From the NCBI RefSeq assembly GCF_039542305.1, contig NZ_BAABHW010000005.1, positions 186,001 to 250,000 on the forward strand: a stretch of DNA of 64,000 nt, written 5' to 3'. The position numbers and the translations under genes were made by a program. The stretch is from Roseibacterium beibuensis (GTDB taxonomy: Bacteria; Pseudomonadota; Alphaproteobacteria; Rhodobacterales; Rhodobacteraceae). Below are positions 9,698 through 18,577 of this stretch, piece after piece (within the stretch, counting starts at the first letter, position 1; every line of letters starts with the position of its first letter). The notes beneath the pieces are model-generated. The model saw only the letters and a list, made by a program, of their open reading frames with translations. It did no database searches and was not told the origin of the DNA.

Positions 9698-9729
9698 GGT
9701 GCCCTCCTGTCCTTTGTCGCGCTCCCCTC

Positions 9730-9758
9730 CATATAGAGCATGCCCGCCCAAGGCCCAA
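9730..9758 (-). promoter_or_regulatory. Predicted cysE promoter
   Basis: On the minus strand TTGGGC (9753-9758) and TATATG (9730-9735) lie 17 bp apart, about 33 nt before the cysE start codon. The fit is moderate. Confidence 0.4.
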
Positions 9759-9868
9759 GGCCGAAAGCCCCGCGTCACGGGCATCCCCCCGGCGTGACCC
9801 GCCATATCGGCGCGCCCGCCCCATCTTTATCCTTCAAATATGCACCGTGCGGCACGCACGAAAGCGCG

Positions 9869-9891
9869 GCAAGGGGCTCGATGCCCCTTGC
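9869..9891. other. Stem-loop downstream of the gene transfer agent
   Basis: GCAAGGGGC (9869-9877) pairs perfectly with GCCCCTTGC (9883-9891) around a 5-nt loop, 41 nt after the stop codon of the last gene transfer agent gene. There is no strong T-run, so it may be a weak terminator or an RNA-stabilising hairpin. Confidence 0.5.
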
Positions 9892-9932
9892 GGTGCTTCC
9901 CCCGGGCGACGCGTGACACGCGGCGCACCCCC

Positions 9933-10643
9933 TCAAACCGGGTCGGGCAGCGACAGCTCTGCGAAATGGGCCACCAGCCGCAGGGTCCCGCCCGTGAAAT
10001 CGCCGCCCGTGGCGGTGATCTCCAGTGTCGTGGGCGCCCAATAGACCTGCGGCGCGCCGGGTCCGTTGACCCAGGAGTTCTGCGCCAATCCCAGCCCCGA
10101 GCCATAGCGCGCCGGGTCGCCTGCCACGCCCAGGGTCCAACTCGTCGCCGTCCCGGTGATCTCGGCCACGACCCGGCCGGTGACGCCGAAGGCAATGGCG
10201 CGGGCCGGGAAGGCGATGGGCGTCGTGACGGACGCCCCGGGCGTCACCGCCACCTCCATCTCCACCGCCCGCATTGCCAGCGCCGCCCCCCCGGGCGAGA
10301 GCGTCAGCGCCCCCATCCGCCAGGCCGCGCCGTCGAACATCGCGGGTTCGCCCGCATCCAGCACCATCGCGCGCCAGCCCCGCCGGGCCGGTGCAAAGAC
10401 CCAGCCGCCGCCCAGCGCGATGGCCACCGTCCCCGCCTGCCCGGCCCAGTCGTTCACCGCACCAACCGGCACGCCGTAGCATGTGCCCTCAGGGGCCGAC
10501 GCGGGCGGCGTCACCTCGCTGACCGAGGCCAGCACCAGCTGCGTCAGCCCGTCCAGACGGCCCAGCGCCTCGTTCACGGTCACATGTTTCTGCGCCTGCG
10601 CGGGCGCCAGCATCGGAAGGCTCAGGTTGGGCGTGTCAGTCAT
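9933..10643 (-). CDS. DUF2793 protein at the end of the GTA cluster
   Basis: The 236-residue protein opens with the DUF2793 signature TPNLSLPMLAPAQAQKHVTVNEAL, given here as TPNLSLPML and APAQAQKHVTVNEAL. It then shows Gly/Trp-rich strands (NDWAGQAGTVAIALGGGWVF) and a C-terminal jelly-roll-like half. DUF2793 proteins are tail-fibre or spike-associated in tailed phages and follow the tail-tip gene in RcGTA-type clusters. ATG 10643 overlaps the end of the tail-tip gene by 8 nt, which indicates translational coupling. A receptor-contacting role is inferred from family and position. Confidence 0.8.
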   Translation of the reverse strand: MTDTPNLSLPMLAPAQAQKHVTVNEALGRLDGLTQLVLASVSEVTPPASAPEGTCYGVPVGAVNDWAGQAGTVAIALGGGWVFAPARRGWRAMVLDAGEPAMFDGAAWRMGALTLSPGGAALAMRAVEMEVAVTPGASVTTPIAFPARAIAFGVTGRVVAEITGTATSWTLGVAGDPARYGSGLGLAQNSWVNGPGAPQVYWAPTTLEITATGGDFTGGTLRLVAHFAELSLPDPV

Positions 10644-13600
10644 TGATCTCGATCCTTGCAAACGGGCCCGGTCCGAACCGGTCGGAGACCTGGGCAACCT
10701 CGATGGAATAGGCGGGCGCGGTGCCATCGGCCCCGCGCATCGCGTCGGTATAGGTGAAAACGGGGCTGCCCAGCGTCGCCTCACGGCGCAGCCCCCCGGC
10801 ATCCACGATCCGCACCAGGTACATCTCGCTCGCTTCGCCCAGCGGCACGTCCAGCCCCTCCCAGCTGTCGGCGTCGATGCGCGAGCGGCGGATCCACGTG
10901 ACCTCGCGGCCCGCCCCAACCCGCCGACTGCGCAGATGCGCGGGGCTGTAGGGCCTGAGGCCCACGCCCTCGAAGGCCAGCACCTTCTCGGTGTAGCTGG
11001 CATCGTCGAGCGCGCGGCGCGCCGGCCCCACGCGCCAGTAGCGCGCCAGCCCACGGGCCGAGGCGGGCAGATCGACCTGCCCCACCGCCCCGTCGAGCAG
11101 GACGAAAAGGCTCCCCTCCGGCCAGATCGGGGGCATGTCGGCATCGGTGCCCTGCTGACCGCGCAGGCGCAGCCCGATCTCCCACACCTCGGGGCCGACC
11201 AGCGTCGCGTCGCGGAACTGGATCACCTCCCAGCCTGCGCCATCGCTCGCCCCGATCGCGGCGAGGTTCGCGCCGTTGAGCACCGCCTCCGCCTCGGCGG
11301 AGGAGAGCGCGCCGGTGGCGATCCGCACGCGCACCGCGCCCGAGCGGTCCCAGATGCCGGGTTTCGCCGCGAAAAGCGGGGTCTCCAGCGTGCCCGCAAC
11401 TGCCCCCTGTTCGACCAGCTTGTTCAACTCGAACCCGTCCGGGCCGGGCGCGGAATAGACCGCCGCCGAGCCGGGCCAGGGATCGGCCGCGACCGCGATA
11501 TGGGGCGCGTGCGCGACCTCGTCGCCGGTCAAGAGCGGCAGGTCGAGGAAGATGGAGGAAACCGGCAGCGGCGGCACGAATAGCGATTGGCTGATCGCCT
11601 CTTCGACCTCGTCGGAGGGGTCGGTCGTCGTCGGCTCCACCCGCACGGCCTCGATCTGCCGCAGCGCCCCCGCCTCGACCCGGTCGATGCGCCATGTGCT
11701 GCCGTCCTCCAGCGCCACCATGTCGCCCGCGCCGAGCGACCGGCGCGAGGGCGGCAGCGCCAGTTTCACCACGTCGCGCGCCACCCGCGCCTCGGCCAGC
11801 CAGCGTTCGGCGATGGCCTGCCCCTCGGGGCCGGTCAGCGCCATGGGCAGGTTGGAGTCGTTGACCACGTCCGCCCCGTCGCCGGGATGCACGGCCTCGG
11901 AGACGCGTGCCTCGTAAGCTGCCTCGGCCTCGGTATAGCCGATGCGCAGGCGGCCCACGGTCTCGGCCTCGGGGGCGCGGATGCGGGTCAGCCCGCTTTT
12001 TCCGTCCTCGTCGATGGCGGTGCTCTCCCCCTCGATCACCGCGGCGGGGCGCGATGGCAGGGGCAGGAAGACCAGCTTGCCCTCCCGCTCCACCGCGTGG
12101 AAGCCATGGGCCAGCATCAGCGATTGCAGCCGCGCGCGGGCCGGTTCGGTTTCCCCCGACAGGTGCCCGCGGACAAGGCCATGCAGGCGCGAGACGTCAT
12201 AGTCCTCGGCCCCCAGCCCGGCGCTTTCGCAGATCTCGGCCACCACCAGGTCCAGCGGCGCGGCATCGAGCCGCCCGGTCAGCCAATGACCCCGGCGCCA
12301 GTTCCCGCCATCCGACCAGCGCGCGCGGTCGTTCGGGAAGGCCGGCCAGGGTCGCGCGTCCCAGGCCCAGGCATGGGCATGGTCCATCTCCAGCATCGGG
12401 CCGCCATAGATCTCGGAGACCGGGTTGGTCGCCGGATCGTCCCAGTAGGACAGGACCGCACGCAGGTATTGCGCCTGCATCAGGTCGTCTCGCCGCCCGT
12501 TGGAGTGGCGCGGCATCGCGCTTTCGGCGCTTTTGGCGTCGAGAAAGGCGTTGGGCTGGTTCGCACCCTTGTCGATGGCCGCGCAGCCGAACTCGGTGAA
12601 ACGGATCGGTTTGGAGCGCGGCACCCAGGGGGTCGAGGCCGCATCGCTGATCAGCGCAACATCCGCGATCAACAACGTTTCGGCATCGGTTCCGGGCGCG
12701 CGCATGTCGACCGGGTAGAGGTTGACTGTGTCGCGATCCGGCCGAAAGGCAAACCGAACCTCCCGCCACGTGCCGTCGGCGGTAAAGAGCTGCCGGTGAT
12801 GGGCGCCGTCGTAATAGTTGAGGCTCGCGGTTTCCGGCGCCCCCGAGGCCGACCTGACCAGCAGGCGGAAGGTATAGAGCGCCCCGGGAACGACATCGAT
12901 ATTGGCGTAGCAGTAGGACGCGCCGGTCAAGTCGAAGACGCGCGAGGCAAAGCGCCCGGCATCGTTGACGGCGGCGCGATCCTCGATGCTCATGGCGGTT
13001 GCGCGAAAGGTGTCCGACAGGGCGTCGCCCGCGTCGAGGATGTCGCCCTCGACACCGCGACGGCGGTCGTAGTGGCGCTGCTCCCACCAATCGCGCAATG
13101 CCTTGACCCGGAACACCCAATCCTTGCCGAAAAGCCCATCGGTGATTGGCACCCGGCGCTGCGCGGCGCGGGCCTCGGCGCTCGGGTAGTACCAGTCGCC
13201 GCCCTCGCCGCCCTCGATATTGGCGCGCAGGTAGGCAAGGTCGTGGATCGTATCCCACTGGGCCGCATCGGCATGGTCGTGCCCGTCGCGCCAATCGGCC
13301 ACGGGCATGTAATTGTCGATCCCGATGAAATCGATGTTCTCGTCCGCCCAGAGCGGGTCGAGATGGAAATACACGTCGCCCGAACCGTCCTGCGGGTGAT
13401 AGCCGAAATATTCCGACCAATCGGCGGCATAGGTGAGCTTGACCTCGGGCAGGAGCGTGCGCACCTCTGCCGCAAGGTCGCGGAGCCGGTCCACAGCCGG
13501 AAAGCCCAGGGCATCGCGCATCTGGGTCAGGCTGCGCATCTCGGACCCGATGCAGAAGGCCTCGACGCCCCCCGCCGCCGCACAGAGCGCGGCGCAGTGC

Positions 13601-14946
13601 AAGATGAAGCGCGTATAGGACCATTCGTCGGGGCCGTGATAAGCGACCCTACCCTCGGTCACCGTGAAATCGGCAGCCGTGACCGTGCCGAAGAAGAACG
13701 CGGTGGCGACGGCGTTGGCGGCGGTGCCATCGGGGCTGCCCGGCTGGCCGGGGGCAAGATCGCCGGTGATGCGCCCGCGCCACGGCAGATGCGCCTGCTC
13801 GGCCCCGCCCCAGGGGTCGGACATGCCGTTGCCTTCGAGGATTTCCATCAGCAGGAAGGGGTAGAACATCACCTCCTGCCCGCCGTCGCGAATGGCGATG
13901 ATGGCCTCGATCACGCTTTCATCGGCGGGCGTGCCGCCGTAGATCGGCCGCCCCTCGGCGTCGCGGGCGATCTCTTCGGCCTGCTTGCGCTCCAGCGCAC
14001 CGACCGTCCAGGGGTGTTTCTTCGCCTTGCGGTCGCGGTCCTCGACCTTGGGTTTCACCCTGCAGGCCCCCGCGCGCAGGTCGTCGCCGAACCACGAATA
14101 GATCAGCGAGACCGATGTGAGGTTGGGCAGCGTATCGCGCAGCGTGGCCAGCGATTGCGAGAAATCCGACAAGCCGCCCTCGGCCGAGACATTGGCCGCC
14201 CCGCCCGACCCGAGCGCGCCGTCATAGGCGACGCGGCTGGTGGAGAGCGCGTATTCCCCCGTGCCCGGCATCATCGCCACGGCCCGGACCATCTCGGCAG
14301 CTTGCGGGGTATGGGGGGCCTCGACCCGCGGGTTGCGCACCACCTCGAAGGCGAATTGCGGCACGCGGTTGCCATAGGGCGAGAGGTCCAGATCCTCGAA
14401 CACGACATAGGCGATGCCGCGATAGGCCGGCACCTCGCCCGCGCCTTCGACCGCCTCGATCAGCGGGTCGGGCAGTTGGTCCTCGCCGCCCTTGTGCAGG
14501 CGCATGGTGACGGTCTCGCGGTCGATCTCGACCCCGTCGGCCCAGATCCGGCCCACGCGTGCGATCTCGCCCTCGCAGAGCGCGACGGCAAGGCTGACGG
14601 AATAGGAATAGCGGACGGTCTTGGGCTGCGGGGCCGCGCCCTTGCTGCCGCCCGATTTCTTGCGGTGCTCGACGAATTGCGTGGCCCAGATCACCTGACC
14701 GCCCAGGCGCATCCGCCCGAAAAGCCGCGCGACGGGCGCGCCCTCGCCCGCGCCGGTGATGCGAAAGCGCTCGACGCGGCCCTGTTCGATCGCCTCGGAG
14801 CCCGCGCCCATCAGGCGCTGGTCGATCACGCGGCCGATCGTGGCGCCAACGGCGCGGCCCAGAACCGCGCCCGTCAGGCCGAAGACCGAGGCCTGCGTCA
14901 TGCCGCCAAGGGCCGCGCCCGCCGCCGAGAGGAGGAGTGTCGCCAT
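10636..14946 (-). CDS. GTA tail-tip / host-specificity protein (g15, megatron-like)
   Basis: At 1436 residues this is the largest gene in the window. The N-terminus (ALGGMTQASVFGLTGAVLGR and IDQRLMGAGSEAIEQGRVER) is hydrophobic and Gly/Ala-rich. A glycoside-hydrolase-like TIM-barrel region lies at roughly residues 400-860 (CIGSEMRSLTQ, LTYAADWSEYFGYHP, IDFIGIDNYMP, IRFTEFGCAAIDKG). A phage tail-tip domain follows. In RcGTA the equivalent protein sits at the end of the tail and takes part in cell contact and DNA entry. ATG 14946 lies 3 nt after the g14 stop. Confidence 0.9.
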   Translation of the reverse strand: MATLLLSAAGAALGGMTQASVFGLTGAVLGRAVGATIGRVIDQRLMGAGSEAIEQGRVERFRITGAGEGAPVARLFGRMRLGGQVIWATQFVEHRKKSGGSKGAAPQPKTVRYSYSVSLAVALCEGEIARVGRIWADGVEIDRETVTMRLHKGGEDQLPDPLIEAVEGAGEVPAYRGIAYVVFEDLDLSPYGNRVPQFAFEVVRNPRVEAPHTPQAAEMVRAVAMMPGTGEYALSTSRVAYDGALGSGGAANVSAEGGLSDFSQSLATLRDTLPNLTSVSLIYSWFGDDLRAGACRVKPKVEDRDRKAKKHPWTVGALERKQAEEIARDAEGRPIYGGTPADESVIEAIIAIRDGGQEVMFYPFLLMEILEGNGMSDPWGGAEQAHLPWRGRITGDLAPGQPGSPDGTAANAVATAFFFGTVTAADFTVTEGRVAYHGPDEWSYTRFILHCAALCAAAGGVEAFCIGSEMRSLTQMRDALGFPAVDRLRDLAAEVRTLLPEVKLTYAADWSEYFGYHPQDGSGDVYFHLDPLWADENIDFIGIDNYMPVADWRDGHDHADAAQWDTIHDLAYLRANIEGGEGGDWYYPSAEARAAQRRVPITDGLFGKDWVFRVKALRDWWEQRHYDRRRGVEGDILDAGDALSDTFRATAMSIEDRAAVNDAGRFASRVFDLTGASYCYANIDVVPGALYTFRLLVRSASGAPETASLNYYDGAHHRQLFTADGTWREVRFAFRPDRDTVNLYPVDMRAPGTDAETLLIADVALISDAASTPWVPRSKPIRFTEFGCAAIDKGANQPNAFLDAKSAESAMPRHSNGRRDDLMQAQYLRAVLSYWDDPATNPVSEIYGGPMLEMDHAHAWAWDARPWPAFPNDRARWSDGGNWRRGHWLTGRLDAAPLDLVVAEICESAGLGAEDYDVSRLHGLVRGHLSGETEPARARLQSLMLAHGFHAVEREGKLVFLPLPSRPAAVIEGESTAIDEDGKSGLTRIRAPEAETVGRLRIGYTEAEAAYEARVSEAVHPGDGADVVNDSNLPMALTGPEGQAIAERWLAEARVARDVVKLALPPSRRSLGAGDMVALEDGSTWRIDRVEAGALRQIEAVRVEPTTTDPSDEVEEAISQSLFVPPLPVSSIFLDLPLLTGDEVAHAPHIAVAADPWPGSAAVYSAPGPDGFELNKLVEQGAVAGTLETPLFAAKPGIWDRSGAVRVRIATGALSSAEAEAVLNGANLAAIGASDGAGWEVIQFRDATLVGPEVWEIGLRLRGQQGTDADMPPIWPEGSLFVLLDGAVGQVDLPASARGLARYWRVGPARRALDDASYTEKVLAFEGVGLRPYSPAHLRSRRVGAGREVTWIRRSRIDADSWEGLDVPLGEASEMYLVRIVDAGGLRREATLGSPVFTYTDAMRGADGTAPAYSIEVAQVSDRFGPGPFARIEIND

Positions 14947-14949
14947 GTC

Positions 14950-15390
14950 TCAGATCCTTTCAGGAAAGGCGAAGCGCGCCACGACGCGCCGCGCCCAGGG
15001 GCCGGTCAGGCGCGTCTCGACGACGCCATGGCCCGACCAGGCGTGGATGAAGCTGGCCCGGCCCGGTGCGGCCTCGGCCTGCACGCCCATGTGTTTCGCG
15101 ACGCAGCCCGTCCGCATCCGGAACAGGAGCACGTCGCCGGGTGCGGCCTCGGCCGCGGGTTTCTCGGTCATGTGCCGCCGCGCGGCCTGCCAGAGGCGTT
15201 CCTCGCGGCCCGCCTCGGACCAGTCTTGCGTGTAACCGGGCACCGGTTCGGGCAGCGCGCCGAATCGGTCGCGCCAAAGCCCGAGGATCAGGCCCAGGCA
15301 ATCCGTCCCCGCCCCCCGGCACGAGGCCTGGTGCAGGTAGGGCGTGCCCAGCCAGCCGCGCGCGGCGGTGACGATCTCGGGCGCGCTCAT
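14950..15390 (-). CDS. GTA NlpC/P60 family peptidoglycan peptidase (g14)
   Basis: The 146-residue protein has the NlpC/P60 catalytic cysteine in GAGTDCLGLILGLWRD and the histidine in CVAKHMGVQ, followed by HAWSGHGVVE. The GTA gene-14 enzyme is a tail-associated cell-wall peptidase that helps DNA pass the recipient's peptidoglycan. ATG 15390 overlaps the g13 stop by ATGA, so the longer upstream reading is not used. It is followed 3 nt later by g15. Confidence 0.9.
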   Translation of the reverse strand: MSAPEIVTAARGWLGTPYLHQASCRGAGTDCLGLILGLWRDRFGALPEPVPGYTQDWSEAGREERLWQAARRHMTEKPAAEAAPGDVLLFRMRTGCVAKHMGVQAEAAPGRASFIHAWSGHGVVETRLTGPWARRVVARFAFPERI

Positions 15391-16274
15391 CTGCGAGAGC
15401 CGCCGAAACTGTCGGAGCGCCGCGAGGGATGCGCGGCCATCCAATCCTCGCCGGGAATGTCGGGAAAGCCGCGGAAATTCAGCAAGTTCGCGAATTTCAG
15501 CTTGCAGGTCTCCATCCGCTTGTCGCAACCGGCGGTCAGGCGCAGGGGCGTGCCCGGCGTCACCTCGGCGCGCAGACTGTCCCAGAGTTCCACCCGGCGG
15601 TTCCCGTCTTCGTCCAGCCGATCCCGCTTGATCGCCCCGCTGAGGCCCGCGCCGGGGCCGTCCTGCACCCGCAGAAGGCCCCGTTCGAACCAGCGCGGCT
15701 CGAAGGGCAGCGCGCCGTCGAAAGTGAAGACGCGCGCGTTCTCGACGGCGATGGGCGCGGCCTCGGTCCCGTAGCCGGGGGTGGACAGGTCGAAGCGGCA
15801 GGCCGCGTCGCCCAGAACGGCGGAACAGGCGCGCTGGTAGACGCGCCCCTGCGGCCGGTTCAGCGCTTCGGACAGGCCCCGCAACTCGGCGGTGAAGGCG
15901 CCCTCGCCCCGGCTGATCTCGCCCAGCGTGCCACGAAATGTCAGCGCGCGGTTCTCGGGCGCGGCCCATTGCACCAGCCACGCCTCGATCCGCGCGCCGT
16001 CGAAGCGGCCCGCCTTGATATCCTCCTCGGTGACGGCGGCATCCGAGAGCGCGCCGACGCCCTCGGTATTGTCAACCGCAAGGCCCGTGGTCTGGCTCAG
16101 CGCCGCCGCCGACAGGCCCGTGCCCGCGCGAAAGGTGACCCCGTCGAAGCTCAGGTCGCGGTCATGGTCGGTGAAGCCGTAGCTGACGCCGTCGGCGCGG
16201 GTCAGCTTCCAGCAGCGCGCGACGCCGGTCGTGCCGGTCGCCAGATGCGCGTCGAGCCCCTCGACCCCGCTCAT
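15387..16274 (-). CDS. GTA baseplate hub protein, DUF2163 (g13)
   Basis: The 295-residue protein matches the DUF2163 hub of RcGTA-type particles: FTDHDRDLSFDGVTFRAGTG near the N-terminus and NLLNFRGFPDIPGEDW near the C-terminus. Cysteines are clustered in QRACSAVLGDAACRF and LTAGCDKRMETCKLKF. The RcGTA structural work describes an iron-sulfur cluster in the hub, and these four cysteines are the natural candidates here; that link is inference. The start overlaps the g12 stop (ATGA at 16271-16274). Confidence 0.9.
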   Translation of the reverse strand: MSGVEGLDAHLATGTTGVARCWKLTRADGVSYGFTDHDRDLSFDGVTFRAGTGLSAAALSQTTGLAVDNTEGVGALSDAAVTEEDIKAGRFDGARIEAWLVQWAAPENRALTFRGTLGEISRGEGAFTAELRGLSEALNRPQGRVYQRACSAVLGDAACRFDLSTPGYGTEAAPIAVENARVFTFDGALPFEPRWFERGLLRVQDGPGAGLSGAIKRDRLDEDGNRRVELWDSLRAEVTPGTPLRLTAGCDKRMETCKLKFANLLNFRGFPDIPGEDWMAAHPSRRSDSFGGSRR

Positions 16275-16903
16275 AGCCGGATCTCCACCACGGGCACGCT
16301 CAAGGCCTCGCCCGCCTGGAAGGAGGCGACGCTGGCCTGGATCGTGTCGGTGTCGAAGCGCACGGGCACGTCGAATTCGAACCCCGCCGTCACCTCTTCG
16401 CCCGCCTCGGGGGCGTCGGCGAAGGTGAGGGTCCCCGCCGCGTGATCGACGGTGTAATGGACGCCCTGCACCAGTTCCTCGGCCGAGACGCCCGCCAGAA
16501 CGGTGCCTTGCACCGGCTTGGCGATGGGGCGGTCATAATGGATGTCGCCCGAGGCATAGCGTTTCGACAGGCGGAAGGTGGTGCTGACCCCGTCGCCCGT
16601 GCCGATCCGCTGGTCGCGGAAGCCCGGCGTTTCCGAGGGCAGGCAGGATTTGAAATCCGACCAATCCTTCCACCGGAACCCGTAAAGCTGCCCGCGCCGC
16701 GCCTCGAAAAACGCGATCAGCCGCGCGATATCGTCGAGCGAGCGCATCGCCACGCCCGCGTCATAGCGGCGGCGCGACTGCGCCCAGGGGGTGTTGCGTT
16801 CCTCGAACCCGTTGGTCAGCGTCACCACCTCGGTGCGCCGCTCGGGCCCGCCGACCGAGCCGAAGCTCAGGTTGGCGGGAAAGCGAACCTCGTGAAATCC
16901 CAT
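16271..16903 (-). CDS. GTA distal tail protein, DUF2460 (g12)
   Basis: The 210-residue protein has the DUF2460 (TIGR02217-like) signatures: FHEVRFPANLSFGSVGGPER, FFEARRGQLYGFRWKDWSDFK (from IAFFEARRGQLYGF to WKDWSDFKS) and GVHYTVDHAAGTLTF. In RcGTA this protein forms the distal end of the tail tube. It lies 15 nt after the tape-measure gene and is coupled to g13 downstream. Confidence 0.9.
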   Translation of the reverse strand: MGFHEVRFPANLSFGSVGGPERRTEVVTLTNGFEERNTPWAQSRRRYDAGVAMRSLDDIARLIAFFEARRGQLYGFRWKDWSDFKSCLPSETPGFRDQRIGTGDGVSTTFRLSKRYASGDIHYDRPIAKPVQGTVLAGVSAEELVQGVHYTVDHAAGTLTFADAPEAGEEVTAGFEFDVPVRFDTDTIQASVASFQAGEALSVPVVEIRL

Positions 16904-16918
16904 GTTTCCTGGCCTTTC

Positions 16919-17584
16919 TCAGCGGTTGCGCTGGCCACGCGCCAGCGCGCGGCCCATCTCGGCGGCGATCTGGCTCTGGCTCCGGCGGAAGCCCTGCACA
17001 TCGGGCGTGGTGATGTTCATGGTGACGGAAACGGCCCTGCCGCCACCCGCCGCCTGCACGCCCAGCCGCCCGTCCGGGCCGCGCGTCAGCGGCATGATCG
17101 CCTCGGGTCCGGCCTCACCCATCAGGCCGAGGCCGCCGCGCATGGCGAAGGGCGTCGGCCCGCTGACCACGCCGCCGCGCGCAAAGGGCGTCACGCGCCC
17201 GCCGGAAAAGGCGCCGCCTTTCTCGAAGGGCAGGATCGAGGACATCAACCCGTTGATCCCGCTGGAAATCACCCCGCCGATCGCGGTCTGAACCGGGCGC
17301 ATCGCGGCGTTGTAGGCGGCGTCGATCATGCTGGTCGCGACGGTGCGCAGCGCGTCCGACAGGCGCATCCCGTCGAACACCAGCCCATCGAAGGCGCGCC
17401 GCAGCCCGCCGCCGATGGCGCGGCTCATGGTCTGCACCTCGCGGTTGGTATAGAGCATCGCGCCCTGCATCCCCTCCAGTTCCGCCTGGAAGGCCGCGGC
17501 GATGGAGGTCGCGCCGGACAGCGTCGTCTCCAACTCCGCGATCTGCGCCTCGAACCCGTCGAGGTCGTCACTCATGTCGGCCAT
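16919..17584 (-). CDS. GTA tape measure protein (g11)
   Basis: The 221-residue protein has an N-terminal helical heptad-rich part (DLDGFEAQIAELETTLSGAT), a central helix with hydrophobic segment (VQTAIGGVISSGINGLMSSI), and a Gly-rich C-terminus with GGVVSGPTPFAMRGGLGLMG and GPEAIMPLTRGPDGRLGV. This layout is that of GTA tape-measure proteins, which are short because the GTA tail is short. An internal ATG at 17575 (MSDDLDGF) is an alternative start; both overlap the upstream small gene. Confidence 0.88.
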   Translation of the reverse strand: MADMSDDLDGFEAQIAELETTLSGATSIAAAFQAELEGMQGAMLYTNREVQTMSRAIGGGLRRAFDGLVFDGMRLSDALRTVATSMIDAAYNAAMRPVQTAIGGVISSGINGLMSSILPFEKGGAFSGGRVTPFARGGVVSGPTPFAMRGGLGLMGEAGPEAIMPLTRGPDGRLGVQAAGGGRAVSVTMNITTPDVQGFRRSQSQIAAEMGRALARGQRNR

Positions 17585-17795
17585 CGGCCCTCTCCTTTTC
17601 GGTTGGCTGGTCGGGGAAGCGCGCGAGCAGCGCGTCCAGCGTGTCGCGGCGCATCGGCGCGGCGCCGGTCCCCTCGCCCAGCATCAGAAGCAGTTCCGCG
17701 GGGGTCAGCGCCCAGAACTCGGCCGGGCGCAGGCCAAGGCCCTGGATGCCCGCCCGCATCAGGGCGGGCCAGTCGAAGCCGGCCCGCGCCCTCAT
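17568..17795 (-). CDS. GTA tail assembly chaperone-like small protein (g10.1)
   Basis: The 75-residue protein reads FDWPALMRAGIQGLGLRPAEFW then ALTPAELLLMLGEG, the pattern of the rcc01693/phage tail assembly chaperone family. It is wedged between g10 and g11 with overlaps at both ends, as in other GTA clusters. A chaperone role for the tape measure during tail assembly is inferred from family and position. Confidence 0.85.
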   Translation of the reverse strand: MRARAGFDWPALMRAGIQGLGLRPAEFWALTPAELLLMLGEGTGAAPMRRDTLDALLARFPDQPTEKERADGRHE

Positions 17796-18106
17796 TCCGC
17801 CCCCCGGAAGGCCAGCGCCAGAAGGCGCGCGGCGACCCGCGCAGCCTCGATCACACCGCCTTCGATCTCGGCATGGGCGAGGTCGCGCAGATCGCCCTGC
17901 CAGCCGCCGCCGCGCAGCCCCGCGCAGATCAGCGCAAGGACATCCGCCGCGCGCGGCCCCTCGCCCTCGAAGCGTTCGACCAGCGCCGGCAAGCTGCCCG
18001 CGCCAAGGCGGTCCTCCAACTCGGCCAGCGCGCCGAGGGTCAGGCGCGCAACATGGCGCTGGCCGTCGATGACCAGCGCGACCTCACCGGCATGGGGGTT
18101 GGCCAT
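17792..18106 (-). CDS. GTA family protein (g10), tail assembly chaperone type
   Basis: The 104-residue protein begins NPHAGEVALVIDGQRHVARL and continues LTLGALAELEDRLGAGSLPA and GDVLALICAGLRGGG-like sequence (DVLALICAGLRGGG), which is typical of the gene transfer agent family protein next to the major tail protein. It overlaps the following gene by ATGA-type coupling (17792-17795). Confidence 0.86.
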   Translation of the reverse strand: MANPHAGEVALVIDGQRHVARLTLGALAELEDRLGAGSLPALVERFEGEGPRAADVLALICAGLRGGGWQGDLRDLAHAEIEGGVIEAARVAARLLALAFRGAE

Positions 18107-18117
18107 GGTCCCGCCCC

Positions 18118-18531
18118 TCAGATCGCGGTGAAGGTCAGCGCGCCGGCCGAGGCCATGGCCATCTCGTAGCTGGCCTCGCCGTCATGCGACCCGGCATATT
18201 CGATCGAGGTGATCTGGAACGGCCCCTCGATGATGCCGAAATCGGGGATGACGACCTGAAAATCCGGCAACTCGCCCGACCAGAAGATCGCCCGTGCGCG
18301 TTCGTCCGTCGTCGCGTCACGAAACACGCCCGAGCCCGAGATCGCCGCCGTGCGGACGCCCGCGCCGGACAGCAGCTCGCGCCAGCCGCCGGTGGATTCC
18401 AGGCTGGTCACATCGACCGTTTCGGCGTTGAAGCTGAGCCGCGTCGCGCGCAGCCCGGCGATGGTTTCGAACTGGCCCGAGCCGTCCATATCGACCTTGA
18501 CCAGCAGATCCTTGCCGCTTTGAGCAGTCAT
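18118..18531 (-). CDS. GTA major tail protein (g9)
   Basis: The 137-residue protein starts MTAQSGKDLLVKVDMDGSGQ and has the TP901-1-like tail-tube pattern: FETIAGLRATRLSFNAETVD, VTSLESTGGWRELLSGAG, SYEMAMASAGALTFTAI. It would form the tail tube of the particle. ATG 18531 is chosen because GGAGAAAGAT stands directly before it; an upstream ATG at 18543 lies on this Shine-Dalgarno. Confidence 0.92.
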   Translation of the reverse strand: MTAQSGKDLLVKVDMDGSGQFETIAGLRATRLSFNAETVDVTSLESTGGWRELLSGAGVRTAAISGSGVFRDATTDERARAIFWSGELPDFQVVIPDFGIIEGPFQITSIEYAGSHDGEASYEMAMASAGALTFTAI

Positions 18532-18577
18532 ATCTTTCTCCAATTTTGAAAATGCGTTGCAATGCGTTCTTCAAGCA

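Noticed and set aside
11587..15774. Very long open frame on the plus strand opposite the GTA tail-tip genes
   Set aside because: It is antisense to genes with clear GTA motifs; its composition (Arg, Gly, Pro, His) is that of a GC-rich shadow, with no domain or Shine-Dalgarno.
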